Shown: piece after piece, positions 1-10,979 of the stretch
How positions within the stretch are numbered: the first letter of the stretch is position 1
How the letters are laid out: the number at the start of each line of letters is the position of its first letter
Origin: Toxonevra muliebris
Taxonomy: Eukaryota; Arthropoda; Insecta; Diptera; Pallopteridae
Assembly (NCBI GenBank): GCA_963691655.1
Contig: OY829329.1
Span: 13,654,708 to 13,718,707, forward strand
DNA: 64,000 nt
Direction of reading: 5' to 3'
Program-made: the position numbers and the translations under genes
The notes under the pieces: generated by a model
What the model was told of the DNA's origin: nothing
What the model saw: only the letters and a program-made list of their open reading frames with translations
Database searches by the model: none

Positions 1-640
1 AACCGCCTTCACGTTTTCGCCCAGTGTTTTCAGCGCATCGCTAAAACACGGTGTCGTTGCTAAACACGAAAAGGTCCTCGCTGGTGGCCCGGATGATGCT
101 GCAGGCTGTCAATCGGTTGAGCGTACTTTACACACGAAAACTTTCGGAGCAAAATTTTTCACGTCCGTACCTATCAACAAAATATACAGCTCCGGGATGA
201 AGTTACTTGATTGTGGCAGTGTATGCATTGTGGTCCAGCGAGCTGTTGTTCATTAGTCTGGTAATGTCCTCGTCATATCTGGTCAGCTCGTCCCGGATTT
301 TCCGAGGTGGGGTGGTAGTAAGATGAGTCTATGGCTTTTGACATTCACCATCCTGGTTCTCTCGTGCAAATGATCTTCGTCTTGTGGTCGGAATTGTTCG
401 GTCATCAACATGTTGATTCAGCATTCGTCTAATCTCCTTAGTCACAGGGTAGCCGTAGATTTTTCAATGGAAAGCTTCAGGTTACGACTATCGAAGAAAT
501 CTGCTAGCTCGATCAGGTAGTTGTTAATGTTGTTGGTAAGATCGGCGATGCTAGAGCACGTGGCGAGGATAGTGCAATCGTATCCATATGTAACGAGTGT
601 GAGGTTGGCTGAAGGTGTCGGCATCTTGTACATTTAGAAG
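1..640 (-). mobile_element. Non-LTR retrotransposon fragment, reverse-transcriptase C-terminal part
   Basis: Read on the minus strand, 442-633 encodes a piece of a LINE reverse transcriptase: the stretch LVTYGYDCTILATC is a decayed version of the catalytic LVTYADDCTI-type motif. It is followed by the helix region (INNYLIELADFFDSRNLKLS) typical of Jockey/R1-like LINEs. Downstream on the minus strand (about 1-440) several frames carry further LINE-like peptides interrupted by stops. Nucleotides 180-330 are clearly related to 40,440-40,600, so both belong to one family. It is dead: the catalytic Asp pair is damaged and frames are broken. The element continues past the left edge. Confidence 0.75.
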
Positions 641-649
641 TTAAATAAC

Positions 650-1985
650 AAAGGAGCTGGGAAGACTCAACAAATTTTAAAAATAGTTCGTCTCGTCAGA
701 AGGCTTCAAGGGTAGCAGCAATGGGGGTTTCTGCTGTCGTATGTAAGAATTATTGCAAATAGTTACATCACTTATGAACAATTCTCCTAGAATTTAATAA
801 ACTATTGTGAAGCGCATATGTAGCAATGCAGTTATTGAGTTGCAAGTATTTTAATCTCATAGTAGATAATTGGCTTGATCAGATTTCTTCAATTTCGAAT
901 ATAATAATATTTTTTATATGTATAGTACTTTTTAGTGAATATTTTAAGCATACCATAAAAAAAAAACTTTCAAAATCAAACGTAAATAAATGAAAATATT
1001 TTCTACTCAAAAAGTTTAACAGAAATACAAACAAATTTCAAGCTTTTCTTTTTTACTATATACTCCCTGCCAACTTATGCTTCGACACACACATACTACA
1101 TAGAAAAATATTTCTGCAAAGCAAAAAAAAAAAAAAAAAAAACAAACAAAAAAATCCAACAGCAATCAGGCTAAATTTTGGTGCGTTCCATTGTCAAGAG
1201 TAACCTCAAAAGCTAGCAGGCAGGAAAGAAAAGGTAGCAGCAGTGATAACAACAACAACAACAACTACAGCATTCACAAGAATTCAATGCAGCAACACAA
1301 GAATCTTTTAGAGAAATATTTCCTTTTGCTATTGTTGCGAGTAAAATTGTAGAAATAACTTATTTAACATACACACACACATAGGCAAACACACACACAC
1401 ATATGAATATATGTGAAAACACACACACACACTCATACATACGCATCTATCTACCTATATTTATATTCATTTATGTTGCAACATAATCAGAAGAACTTCT
1501 AAGAAGCAATATATGAAAATATAGTTAGGCTGGTAGAGGTAGATACTATCAGCAAGTAATAGCAACAGCAACAACAACATGTGATGATAGTATCTAGATA
1601 TTCAATCGACACATACATGTATACGTTTGTGTGTGTGTGTGTGTGAAGTATCTATAACACATTCATAGTTAGTTAGGGGCGTGCAGGGTTAAGGAGTAGC
1701 ATAGGCAAAAATATACTAAAAATTTAGTGTAACAGGAAATATTTGTTGCCATTCTGTTACTTGTCGATATTATTATGAAATTTTTTCTTCTATGGTTTCG
1801 TTAAAATTTTTCACAACATTTCTCAATACCTTTAACAAAATATTATTATACCGAGTGCATAAGTATTTATACTTTCATACTATGAAAAGTTATTTAGAAT
1901 ATATACAGATGCGTTCAAAGAAATAGCAGTGACAAAGGAAAAATGTTTCATATAAGGCAAATAATATTTTTAGTTTTATATACGG
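650..1985. other. Gene-free AT-rich DNA with simple repeats
   Basis: No coding signal. It holds a poly(A) run near 1123-1141, a CAA/CAG-type trinucleotide patch near 1250-1270 and CA/GT dinucleotide microsatellites near 1368-1435 and 1628-1645. Confidence 0.6.
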
Positions 1986-2302
1986 AGCAGAGCTATAAAA
2001 GAATGCAGTCATTTTGAGCTGCAGTCATTGCGAATTAATTCAATTTTCTGACTTTAGTCTTCCATTCTATTTGGGACTTATGACTTTAAAAATGAAGTGA
2101 TGAAGTCTTCTTTTGACGTCAATGATTGTTCCATTGATTTGGAACAATCAACTGTGACTTCACTATAAAAAAGTCACAATAATGCCATGACTTCACATAG
2201 TAATTGAAGTCGCCGGTCATGACTTTATAAGAGCAAAAATAACATTACCTTAAAAAATAAAAAAATAGATATGCCTAGAGTGGCACATATGGTAGTGCAT
2301 AT

Positions 2303-3631
2303 CAGAGCTGTAAAAGAATGCAATCAATTTAAATGCAATACCTTGAGGTCACTGTTAATAACCGACAATTCATGATTGCAGTTACTGAATAACATATTTG
2401 ACTCCAGGATAAAAAATACAGTTGGAAGTTTTTTTTGGAGACGCCGATTGGTTATTCATTTAGAAAAGTCTTTGTTAGAGTCAAGGAATGCAATTTTTTT
2501 TTGAAATCAGGAGACTGCAAATCTTATGACTCCAAAATCATGACTGCTTTGAAGTCACTTAGAGTTACTTGGAGTCTATTGAAGTCACTTGGAGTCCCTT
2601 AAATATCCTTGAACTCAAATGCAGTCATTTGGAGTCAATTGCAATTGCAGTCAATTGGAGCCACTTGAAGTCTTTTGGAGTCAATTGGGATTTTGAAGTC
2701 AATTGGAGTCACTCAGAGTCATTTCGATTTAATTGGGGATTTGAAGTCAATTGGAGTCACTTGAAGTCAATTGTATATGTACTTCATGCTATGAAGTCCG
2801 TTGAAGTCTTTTGGAGTCAATTGGGAATTTGAAGTCAATTGGAGTCACTTGGAGTCATTTGGAGTCAATTGGGGATTTGAAGTCAATTGGAGTCAATTGT
2901 ATTTGACAGGCTGAGAGGAAAAGCGGGCTAAAATTTATATAAGAGCAAAAGTGAAATAATTTAGAGTGTCAGTGCAAGAATGGCATAAGTAATACGGTTA
3001 AGAGTGAAAATGAAACGCCTTAAAAGTAAGAGCAAAAATGGTATAACAATTCTTTCAGAGCAAGAACAGCATAGTTCTTTATTCCGTTTTCGCTCTGAAC
3101 ATATTTCGTGTCACTTTTGCTCTGAACATATTTCGTTTTGCTTTTGCTCTTAAGTAAAATTATTCCACTTTTTTCTGAAAGTAGAATTTATACCACTTTT
3201 CTTCTCAGCCTCTCATTTGTACTTCATGCTATGACTCCAATTGACTTCAAAATCCCAATTGACTCCAAAAGACTTCAATTGACTTCAAAATCTCCCAATT
3301 GACTCTAAAAGACTTCAAGTGACTCCAATTGACTGCAATATGCAATTGACTCCAAGTGACTACATTTGAGTTCAAGTGTATTTAAGTGACTTCAAAGCAG
3401 TCATGAGTTTGGAGTCATGAGAATTGCAGTCTCATGATTTCAAAAAAAGATTGCATTCCCTTGACTCTAACAAAGACTTTTCTAAATGAATAACTAATCG
3501 ATGACTCCAAAAAAGACTTCCAACTGCATTTTTTATGCTGGAGTCAAATATGTTATTCAATAACTGCAATCAAAAATTATTATTCATTTGTGACTTATAT
3601 CCTAAATTGATTGCATTCTTTTACAGCTCTG
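2303..3631. mobile_element. Inner foldback element with exact 8-bp target duplication
   Basis: It starts CAGAGCTGTAAAAGAATGCA and ends with the reverse complement of that sequence. It is flanked on both sides by the identical 8-mer gtgcatat (2295-2302 and 3632-3639), which is direct evidence of transposition into the outer copy. The long inverted arms contain matching landmarks: a left 2430-2490 block (GTTATTCATTTAGAAAAGTC) and its reverse complement near 3477-3500. They also contain a degenerate GAAGTCAATTGGAGTCACTT minisatellite on the left (about 2540-2900) and its complement on the right (about 3230-3420). An 8-bp duplication and CAGAG termini fit the hAT superfamily; mobilisation in trans is inferred. 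Confidence 0.8.
2909..3210. mobile_element. Innermost palindromic MITE-like module
   Basis: The ends match as an inverted repeat: left GGCTGAGAGGAAAAG, right complement GGCTGAGAAGAAAAG. The interior has mirrored blocks of AGAGCAAAAATGG... and ...TTTTTGCTCTGAACATATTTCG. The same module occurs alone at 21,360-21,640, and in part at 21,755-21,880. It therefore moves independently of the surrounding foldback element. Confidence 0.7.
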
Positions 3632-3949
3632 GTGCATATTGACATTAATTGACTTCAATTTATTTCAATTAACTTCAACTATATGACTTTAAGTCAATTA
3701 ATGAATTATTCAGGTCGAGACTTAATTCAAGTAACTGCTCATTCATGACTTCATATGAATTATTTTACAGTTGAATGGTCAGTCATTGACTTCAAAATGA
3801 CTTATGACTTCATGATTTTAATTCTTCACTCACAAAAAGAATGGCAGAAATCAGTAATTTTAAACGAAGTCAACAGACTTAAAACTTGAAATGACTGCAT
3901 TCTTTCACAGCTCTGGCATGGAGGAAGCATTCCTCAAAATCGGTTTTTT

Positions 3950-4700
3950 TTTTGGTTTGCAACTTCGATAACTTTAACAGCATTAATTATCTCCTCAAGG
4001 TCCGAAGATCTTTCCTCTCAATTTTTTCTAAAACAACCAGAAATCACACGGCGCTAGGTCCGGGGAATATGGTGCTGGATGAATTTCTTCAATCTCTGAG
4101 AGCGAAATGGACTTGTTCGTTTTTTCAGCAGTGTGAGCTGAGGCATTTTCGTGATGCAAAAAGTAGCGATTCAGTTCGTCTTTTTTCTGGTTTCCCAAAA
4201 ACTTGTGGTAAATAGATTTCAGTATACCATTTAGCACTTACTGTCTATCCAGTTTTCAGAGGAATAACAGCTACGATTCTGGTGAAGTCTATACCATCGA
4301 CTGTTGCTTGGTTTCTGAGTCATAATAGAAGAACCAAGCTTCATTATCCGTTGCAATTTTAATGAAGTTGCACAAGCGGTTCTTTTTGAGCGTCAGTTAA
4401 CCCTTCGAGGAATTGATTATGCTGATTTCTTCGGATATTGTATCCAAGATGACCTCTAAAGATTCCCGATACAACCAAGTCATTCAAGCACAGCTCGTCA
4501 GCAATCATTTCCTGGGCGAATCTTAGATCTTCGGCAATTTTGGAGTTCATCAGTGCCACAATTATGTCATCAGTTGAAGGTTTTGGGCGACCTTCACAAG
4601 ATTCGACCTCCCCAGAAAAATGTCCGGCTTGGAATTGCCGAAACCACTTCGAGACGGTCACAAGCGGGTTTCTTTAATACCTTCTTAAGAATAGGCTTCT
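3950..4700 (-). pseudogene. Mariner-family transposase relic (DD34D type)
   Basis: On the minus strand 4359-4661 encodes the N-terminal/linker part (TVSKWFRQFQAGHFSGE, then GRPKPSTDDIIVALMNSKI), and 4028-4237 the catalytic end. The second catalytic Asp block reads HENASAHTA where mariners have HDNA. The third reads PYSPDLAPCDFWLF, with 34 residues between the second and third catalytic positions, as expected for mariner. Stops and frameshifts separate the parts. It sits directly against the RTE-like LINE relic at about 4700, so it is probably inserted beside or into it. Inactive. Confidence 0.8.
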
Positions 4701-5540
4701 CTAAGCCAACGAACTCGGTTTTGTGCCAGGATTCTTAATTCGCTCCACGTTAGGCTTAGTGATGCCATTTCTGTCTCTATTGAACGGCGCCAGGTGACGC
4801 AAGGTCTACCAACGCCACGTCCTTCTTGCTGAAAAGGATTTCACCGTAGGATCGCTTTTACGCAACGTGTAGCCATTCCACTGCCATTTCCTTTTCCTAA
4901 TTTCGGATGCTACGTCAACCTGATTTGTTTTTCTTAGTAGCTCCGTATTTGATACTACACGAGGCCGGAAGATTCGAAGACAGCGGTTGATGAAGGTTTG
5001 TAGGCGTCTTGTCACAGGCGGTCACATTTCAGGTGGTGCATCCGTATAGCTGGACGGCTTTGACGTTCGAGTTGAATTTGCGCAGCTTGATGTGAAGACT
5101 GATGTTGTTGTTTTGCCATAGCGGGGCAATAATGCCGAATTGTTCAACTAATCTTATTTTCGACATCCAGTTCAGTGCCATCATCCGGGGTAATCATGCA
5201 ACCAAGGTAGCAGAATTTATCCACATTCTCAAATTTCTAAATACCGACAACCAGCGGGTCAGATGTATACTAATTTTGTTTTACCGACGTTGACTGTGAG
5301 TCCAGTTGTCTGCAGTTTCTTTTGCATGGTCGCACGGGTCGCACGGCTCGTACGAAAGTTAACAGATTTCGTCAGCATAAGCTAGGCAAGTCAGGAAAGT
5401 GTTTCTTATCTGCAACTGATTATCTCTAAATTGGCTGTCATTTGAGAAAGCTGCACTCAGGATATCTTCGATGACTAGAAGAAACAAGATTGGAGAGAGA
5501 ATGTACACATTAAATATCTCCACGGGTTGAGGTTACGTCG
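4700..5540 (-). pseudogene. RTE-like LINE reverse-transcriptase relic
   Basis: Minus-strand peptides in order: LSPILFLLVIEDILSAAF (about 5470-5530), then CLAYADEIC (about 5340-5380), a variant of the catalytic YADD. Next come VDKFCYLG and the region around 5000-5250, then 4806-5015 encoding TFINRCLRIFRPRVVSN...EIRKRKWQWNGYTLRKSD. The end is TWRR...MASLSLTW near 4740-4800. This order and the W-x-GYTLRK signature are those of the C-terminal half of RTE-type LINE polymerases. Frames are broken in several places. A host gene is ruled out by the catalytic motifs and damage. Confidence 0.75.
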
Positions 5541-6475
5541 AAATTCGTAAAGAATGGCAAACTGAATCCCTTGCTGTGATGGTAGTGGAATTTCTTCCGA
5601 TTCTTTCTCAATAGTTTTGCGTTTTCTTGTCTTCATGTTGACTTTTTGCTGGTGAAACTTAAATAACAATTTTCGTCTATCACTTCTATTTCTTTGACCG
5701 CAACTGTATCTATGTACATAAAGATTTCAAAGAAGAGTTGATAGGTAAACATAAATTGCCTAAATATTTCTTTTATTTAAAGTAAAAATATTTTTAATTG
5801 AAATATTTTTGGCAAATATTTTTACAATATTTTATTTAGTATAAATAATTACTTTTAATTTTCAGGTTTGATGCATTTACTATTAATTATTGTTAGGCCA
5901 TGTGACCTATGATATTGACTCTCTGTTTGATTGTTTATGAGATTTCCTCCAATTAAATATTATAAATGAAATTTTTGGTTTAGTTTTTTTTACTATATAT
6001 TTTCATTATACAGTTTTAGATTCTCTATCACATTTAGTCAGCAGTCAGATTTAATCATGTGTAAAATATGTAGTGAGTAAATACATTAAACTTTTTGTTT
6101 TTTGGTATGCAACTGTCGAACTGCAGGTCAACGCCACTAGTTTGAGTTTGAATTGTTTAATAAATTTTAAACTATATCATTTATGAACACGTTTCAGCTT
6201 TAAGTTTATCACTCCTTGCTTTTGCTTAAAGTCGCTTAAAATAAAACTTGTTCAGGTTCGTTGTGATTGGAGACCTGAGTTCTAGTTTGATTATTTTATA
6301 CACGACAACTTCCGATGTTATTGTGGGGAGGCTTCGTGTAGATTAAGGTGGTTATAAGTTCCTATTGGCCGATACATGCAACGGCTTTAAGAGCCGCAAG
6401 TCCATGCAAGTCCAGGTGCGTGTTACAAAACCAATTTGTTCAAATTTAGTCGGAGGAACCAAGTAAAAGTCGGAG
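5540..6475. other. Gene-free AT-rich DNA
   Basis: No coding potential beyond short chance frames, no inverted ends and no recognisable repeat. It separates the transposon cluster from the minisatellite. Confidence 0.5.
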
Positions 6476-6479
6476 GCAA

Positions 6480-8040
6480 TACGAGAGAAGATACAGTTAC
6501 CAGAAGTTTGAAGCAATCTGTGGCAAAATGACGAAAGTCTTGAACGGACATAGCTTCTTGAAGGGATACAACTCTTCGGACTGATACAGCTTCTTGAACG
6601 GCCGCAGTTAATGGAACGGACACAGCTTCATGGATGGGCAAAGCTTTTTAAGTGTGAACAGCTTCTTGAACGGCCTAAAGTTTTTTTCAAATTGACACAG
6701 ATTCTCAAACAGGCACATATCCTTGAACGGATACAGCTTCTTGAACGGGCAGAGCTCATACTTGCAGCTTATTGAACGGGCAGATCTTCTTGAACAGGAA
6801 CAGCTTCTTGAACGACCACAACTTTTTGAACGGCAAACAGCGTCTTGAATGAACTCAGGTTCTTCTTGAACGGGCATAGCTCATTCTTGAACAGGTGTAG
6901 CTCGTTCTTAAAAGGGGACAGTTTCTTGAATGGGTGTATGTTCTTCAACGGCCACAACTTCTTGAACGACAAGTGTCTGGAATGAACACAGGTTCGTGAA
7001 TAGGTACAGTTTCTTGAACGACCGCAGCTTATGGAACGAGCACAGCTTCATAAGCAGGTAAAACTTTTTCAGTAGAAACAGTTTCTTAAACAGCTTAAAG
7101 TTTTTTCAACTTTTTCAGTAGAAACAGCTTATTGAACGGCCTAAAGTTTTTTCAACCAGCACAGATCCTTAAACAAACACAAATTCTTAAACGAACACAG
7201 TTTCTTGAACGGGCAGAGCTCATACTTGAGCGGGCGCAGCTTCTTAAATGGCCAGATCTTCTTGAACAGGCACAGCTTCTTGAACGACCACAACTTTTTG
7301 AACGGCAAACAGCGTCTTGAATGAACTCAGCTTCTTCTTGGACGGGCATAGCTCATTCTTGAACAGGTGTAGCTTGTTCTTAAAAGAGGACAGTTTCTTG
7401 AATGGGTGTATGTTCTTCAACGCCCACAACTTCTTGAACGGCAAGTGTCTGGAATGAACACAGTTTCGTGAATAGGCACAGTTTCTTGAACGACCGCAGC
7501 TTCATAAACAGGTAAAACCTTTTCAGTAGAAACAGATTCTTAAATAGCTTAAAGTTTTTTCAACTTTTTCAGTAGAAACCGCTTCTTGAACGGCCTAAAG
7601 TTTTTTCAACTAGCACAGATCATTAAACAAACAAAAATTCTTAAACGAACACAGTTTCTTGAACGGGCAGAGCTCATACTTGAGCGGGCGCAGCTTCTTG
7701 AATGGCCAGAGTTTCTTGAACAGGCACAGCTTCTTGAACAACCACAACTTCTTGAACGACAAACAGCGTCTTAAATGAACTCAGCTTATTGAACGAGCAT
7801 AGCTCATTCTTGAAAAGGCGTAGCTCATTATTGAAAACGGGCAGTTTCTTGAACGACCACAACTTCTTGAACGGCAGCAGCGTCTTGTATGAATTCAACT
7901 TCGTAAATGGGCACAGCTTCTTAAAAGAGTATATATATTTGTTCTTACACGAACATATCTTGGCGAACGGACTTAGCTTCTTGAACAAGTACATCTTCTT
8001 GAATGGCCCCAGTTTCCTCAACAAACGCATTCAAAAAAAC
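6480..8040. repeat. 18-bp minisatellite with about 470-bp higher-order period
   Basis: The unit is close to GGACACAGCTTCTTGAAC, repeated with substitutions through about 1.5 kb. Because 18 is a multiple of three, frames stay open on both strands and give hexapeptide repeats (minus strand FKKLCP-like, VQEAVP-like and RSRSC-like; plus strand LLERPQ-like). Larger blocks recur: the TGAACAGGTGTAGC block is at about 6888 and again at about 7361, and the AGTAGAAACAGNTT block near 7072, 7118, 7535 and 7573. There is no start context, splice sites or non-repeat domain, so I do not call it a gene. Confidence 0.8.
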
Positions 8041-8044
8041 ATAA

Positions 8045-9520
8045 TCTTGTATGCCTACCTTTGAATCCGTCATTGAACTTTATGTTTTTCCAACATGCCT
8101 TAATTTGCATAAGGTAAAAATATTTTTCTGTATGTCAAATTCGATATTAACTTTATTTCATATGATTTATTATAAATACTAACTACCTACTATTTTTTTT
8201 ACATATTAAAATATCACATTAATTGTTTACCTTAAAAAAAATAAAATAAAATAAATCTGGGTCTCTGATTACTACCAACTGTTGTTGCTGTAGTTCTTTA
8301 AATAAATATAAATAATAAAAAAAAAAAAAAAAAAAAAAAAAACAAAAAAGGAGAAAAACAACAAACAGAAAAAGCGAAATTCTTCCATTCATATGTTGTG
8401 ACATGTTCGCTCATAAATTTCATGTTATCACAAATGTCCCCTGTTTTCCTGTTGCACCACCATGGTGCATGGTGCAACATTTCGCCAATGCAAAAAATAA
8501 TACCATATATTGATTACACTATTGGAATATACTATTATTTATTGCAGTTTTGTTCTTTTCGTTGTTTGTTACACAGCAGCAATACACATATAAATATGTA
8601 TAAATTCAATATACCATATCGCATCATGCATATGTACATTCGAAATATCGAATAATTTTGATTTTAAATTTCATATTTTTCCAACTTGTTCTTTTAATGC
8701 ATAAATGCGCAATTGTCGCTTGTAGTATTTCAATTCATTATTACATATGGTATATTATTTATTTTTTAAATATAATTAAATTGCAACATCTGTTGAATAT
8801 GTTTGTTTTTATTACACTTTTAATTGTGGCAGTTCATTACGTGACCCTTGAAAATTCGGGATTTGTATAAAAATAAATATGTTGTGGTATTAAACTAATG
8901 GCATAGCAATAGGTATTTGAAGACCACATATATACACTGGCTAAAGTAGAGTCAATCACCAATGATTGCTCTTTTTATACTAACTTTATAAAGAGTAATA
9001 AAAGAGATTTCTACTTCGACCTGAGAGAGAACAATAACAATAATAGTCTTCTGAACTTTTGCAAGAACAACTTGACTACTAATAACAGTAAATTTCTCTC
9101 AGAGTACACCACTCGTCAAGTTGAGAATTTTTTTTTTTTTTTTGTATTCACGTAGTCTCTCTTTTCTGTCCCTACGGTAAAAACAATGGAATAGAACACA
9201 AAATATGTTTGCATGTAAATAGCTGGATTCTTGAAATAAATATTTATATTATATAATTAAAAAAAAATGAATGAAATTAATTTAAGTATCTGATAATAAA
9301 TAGTTCTACTTAACTCTAAAATTTAATAATTTCAAAGAAGCACTAAGATTGCTCTATTTAAAAGATTCAATAAGAGAGAGAGAGAGAGAGAAAAAGAAAA
9401 CTGATCGATTAGTCGCAGAGTTAACGTTGGACATTTTTGAAAAGAAGCCAAAAAAAAACAATGGATGCGTGCAAGGCACGCAAGATATTTGATGTGTAAA
9501 CAGTTAAGCCAACTGAATCT
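8045..9520. other. Gene-free DNA with poly(A), GA repeat and a dispersed repeat copy
   Basis: It contains a poly(A) run (about 8318-8342), a short perfect hairpin (8451-8458 with 8471-8478) and a T run (about 9128-9144). A GA microsatellite lies near 9373-9390. The stretch about 9010-9150 is related, in reverse orientation, to 19,035-19,110 (shared AGAGAAATTTACTGTTATT core). No gene is visible. Confidence 0.5.
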
Positions 9521-9526
9521 CATATA

Positions 9527-10811
9527 CAGGGTGACAATTGTAAAGTGACGCAAGTTTAATACTCTGCAGCAAGCTTTGCCATTTACCGTTACTTTAATTT
9601 AAAAAGCAAATTCATTCATCATTGGCTTTGCTTTTAATTTCATTTGAATTTTTGTTATTACATTTTGAAATTTCCATAAAAATGGACAAGGAAAATATTC
9701 GTCGTGAAATTATGAAATTTCATTTGGCAAATTATAGTAGCCGTCAAATTGCAAAGGCTTTAAATTTGTCAAGCCGTACGTTAGACCGAGCTATTATTCG
9801 ATATAATGAAACTGGGGGTTTTGGAGATAGAGACCGGGGAAAATTTTCAACAGTTGCCACTAATGGTTTAACAGAAAAAATTCGTAAACGAATCAAGCGA
9901 AATCCAAGGCGCTCAATGAGAAAAATCGCTAAGGAAGTGGGAGTAAACCGTGAAACAGTGCGAATCATTGCAAAATCAAAGCTTAATCTTAAGCCGTACA
10001 AGCTCCGAAAAGCTCAAGATCTGACACAAAAAAAGAAAGATTTGCGACTGCAATGATGCAAGGCGTTGCTACGCTCCTCCGTGTTAAAAAATGTTGAAAA
10101 TATCTTGTTTACAGATGAAAAAATTTTCACGGTTGAACATTTCAATGCGCAAAATGACCGAAAGTGGCTAACATCATCATCGCAACCAAATAGGACTGTT
10201 GGCCGAGTTCAAAAGCCAGCTTCCGTTATGGTATGGGCTGGAGTTTCCGCTAATGCCAGAACCCCTCTAATATTCGTTGAAGAAGGTGTTAAAATTGACC
10301 AGGTTGTTTATCGGAGCATTTTAAATGAACATGTTCTTCCCTGGGCCCAAGATACATTTGGAAATGAAAACTGGACTTTCCAGCAAGATTCTGCACCTTC
10401 CCACATGGCAAAATTAACGCAATCATGGATAAAAGACAATTTTTCTGGACTCATAACATCTCAAGAATGGCCACCATACTCCCCAGACTTGAATCCAATG
10501 GACTACTCTATTTGGAGTATTTTAGAGAGTAAGGCTTGTGCATCTCAACACCACAGTCTGGAGTCGCTGAAAAATTCATTAGAGAAAGCCTGGACTGAAA
10601 TTGATCAGGAAGTCCTGCGGCGAACAGTCCTACGATTTCCGGATCGATTGAAGGCATGTGTGCAGGCTAAAGGAGGTTATATTGAATGAGGTGGGGTTCA
10701 AATGAATGCTTATATATTCAGCAATGTTAACACTTAATTGTACTTAATGGAAGTACGTCCTTTTGAAAATAACTGCTGAAATGTGTGCGTCACTTTACGA
10801 TTGTCACCCTG
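9527..10811 (+). mobile_element. Tc1/mariner superfamily element, maT-like (DD37D), nearly complete
   Basis: The 1285-bp element is bounded by 26-bp terminal inverted repeats (9527-9552 and 10786-10811) starting CAGGGTGACAAT. They differ at one position (T versus C at base 13). It is flanked by TA on both sides (9525-9526 and 10812-10813), the target duplication of this superfamily. It encodes one transposase frame (9682-10689) interrupted by a single in-frame TGA. The good TIRs and near-intact frame suggest a relatively recent insertion. Confidence 0.93.
9682..10689 (+). pseudogene. maT-type transposase with one nonsense codon
   Basis: The frame begins MDKENIRREIMKFHLANYSS and would be about 335 codons, normal for the family. 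An N-terminal paired helix-turn-helix region (SRQIAKALNLSSRTLDRAI, then RRSMRKIAKEVGVNRETVR) would bind the terminal repeats. The catalytic triad is visible: Asp in FTDEKIF, Asp in FQQDSAPSH, and a third Asp in SPDLNPMDYSIW. There are 37 residues between the second and third, so DD37D. A TGA at 10,054-10,056 splits the frame after KKDLRLQ, and the same frame continues unshifted on the other side, so a CGA-to-TGA transition is the simplest explanation. An upstream in-frame ATG at 9622 adds 20 hydrophobic residues that do not look like family sequence, so I prefer 9682. Confidence 0.9.
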
Positions 10812-10851
10812 TAATTATTCTCTATATATTCAATCAGTTTCTTGAAAATAT

Positions 10852-10975
10852 TCAGTCTTATTCTAAATATTCTCGAAATCAAATCTCCGGGAAAATTAAT
10901 TTTCCTTTCAGAAAAATGGGAAAAGAAACAAATTTTCCCGGGAATTTCTCTCGGGAATATTTAGAATAGGACTGA
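10852..10975. mobile_element. Short palindromic MITE
   Basis: Terminal inverted repeats of about 24 bp: left TCAGTCTTATTCTAAATATT, right the reverse complement with one or two differences (ending GAATAGGACTGA). The interior is also self-complementary (GGGAAAATTAATTTTCC and CCCGGGAATTTCTC). A half copy with the same right end (GGGAATATTTAGAATAGG) occurs near 42,420-42,482. Confidence 0.65.
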
Positions 10976-10979
10976 TTAT

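Larger units (their letters stand above)
1988..3915. mobile_element. Outer foldback (hAT-like) non-autonomous element, interrupted
   Basis: The left end begins CAGAGCTATAAAAGAATGCA and the right end is its near-perfect reverse complement, ending in CTTTCACAGCTCTG. The flanks are atacggag (1980-1987) and gcatggag (3916-3923), a possible decayed 8-bp target duplication (5/8 matches). Long arms rich in GAAGTCA/TGACTTC motifs face each other. There is no transposase. The middle is occupied by a second copy of the same family (2303-3631). Confidence 0.7.

Noticed and set aside
6423..8064. Several 60-118 residue frames on both strands
   Set aside because: All are translations of the 18-bp minisatellite; openness follows from unit length being divisible by three.
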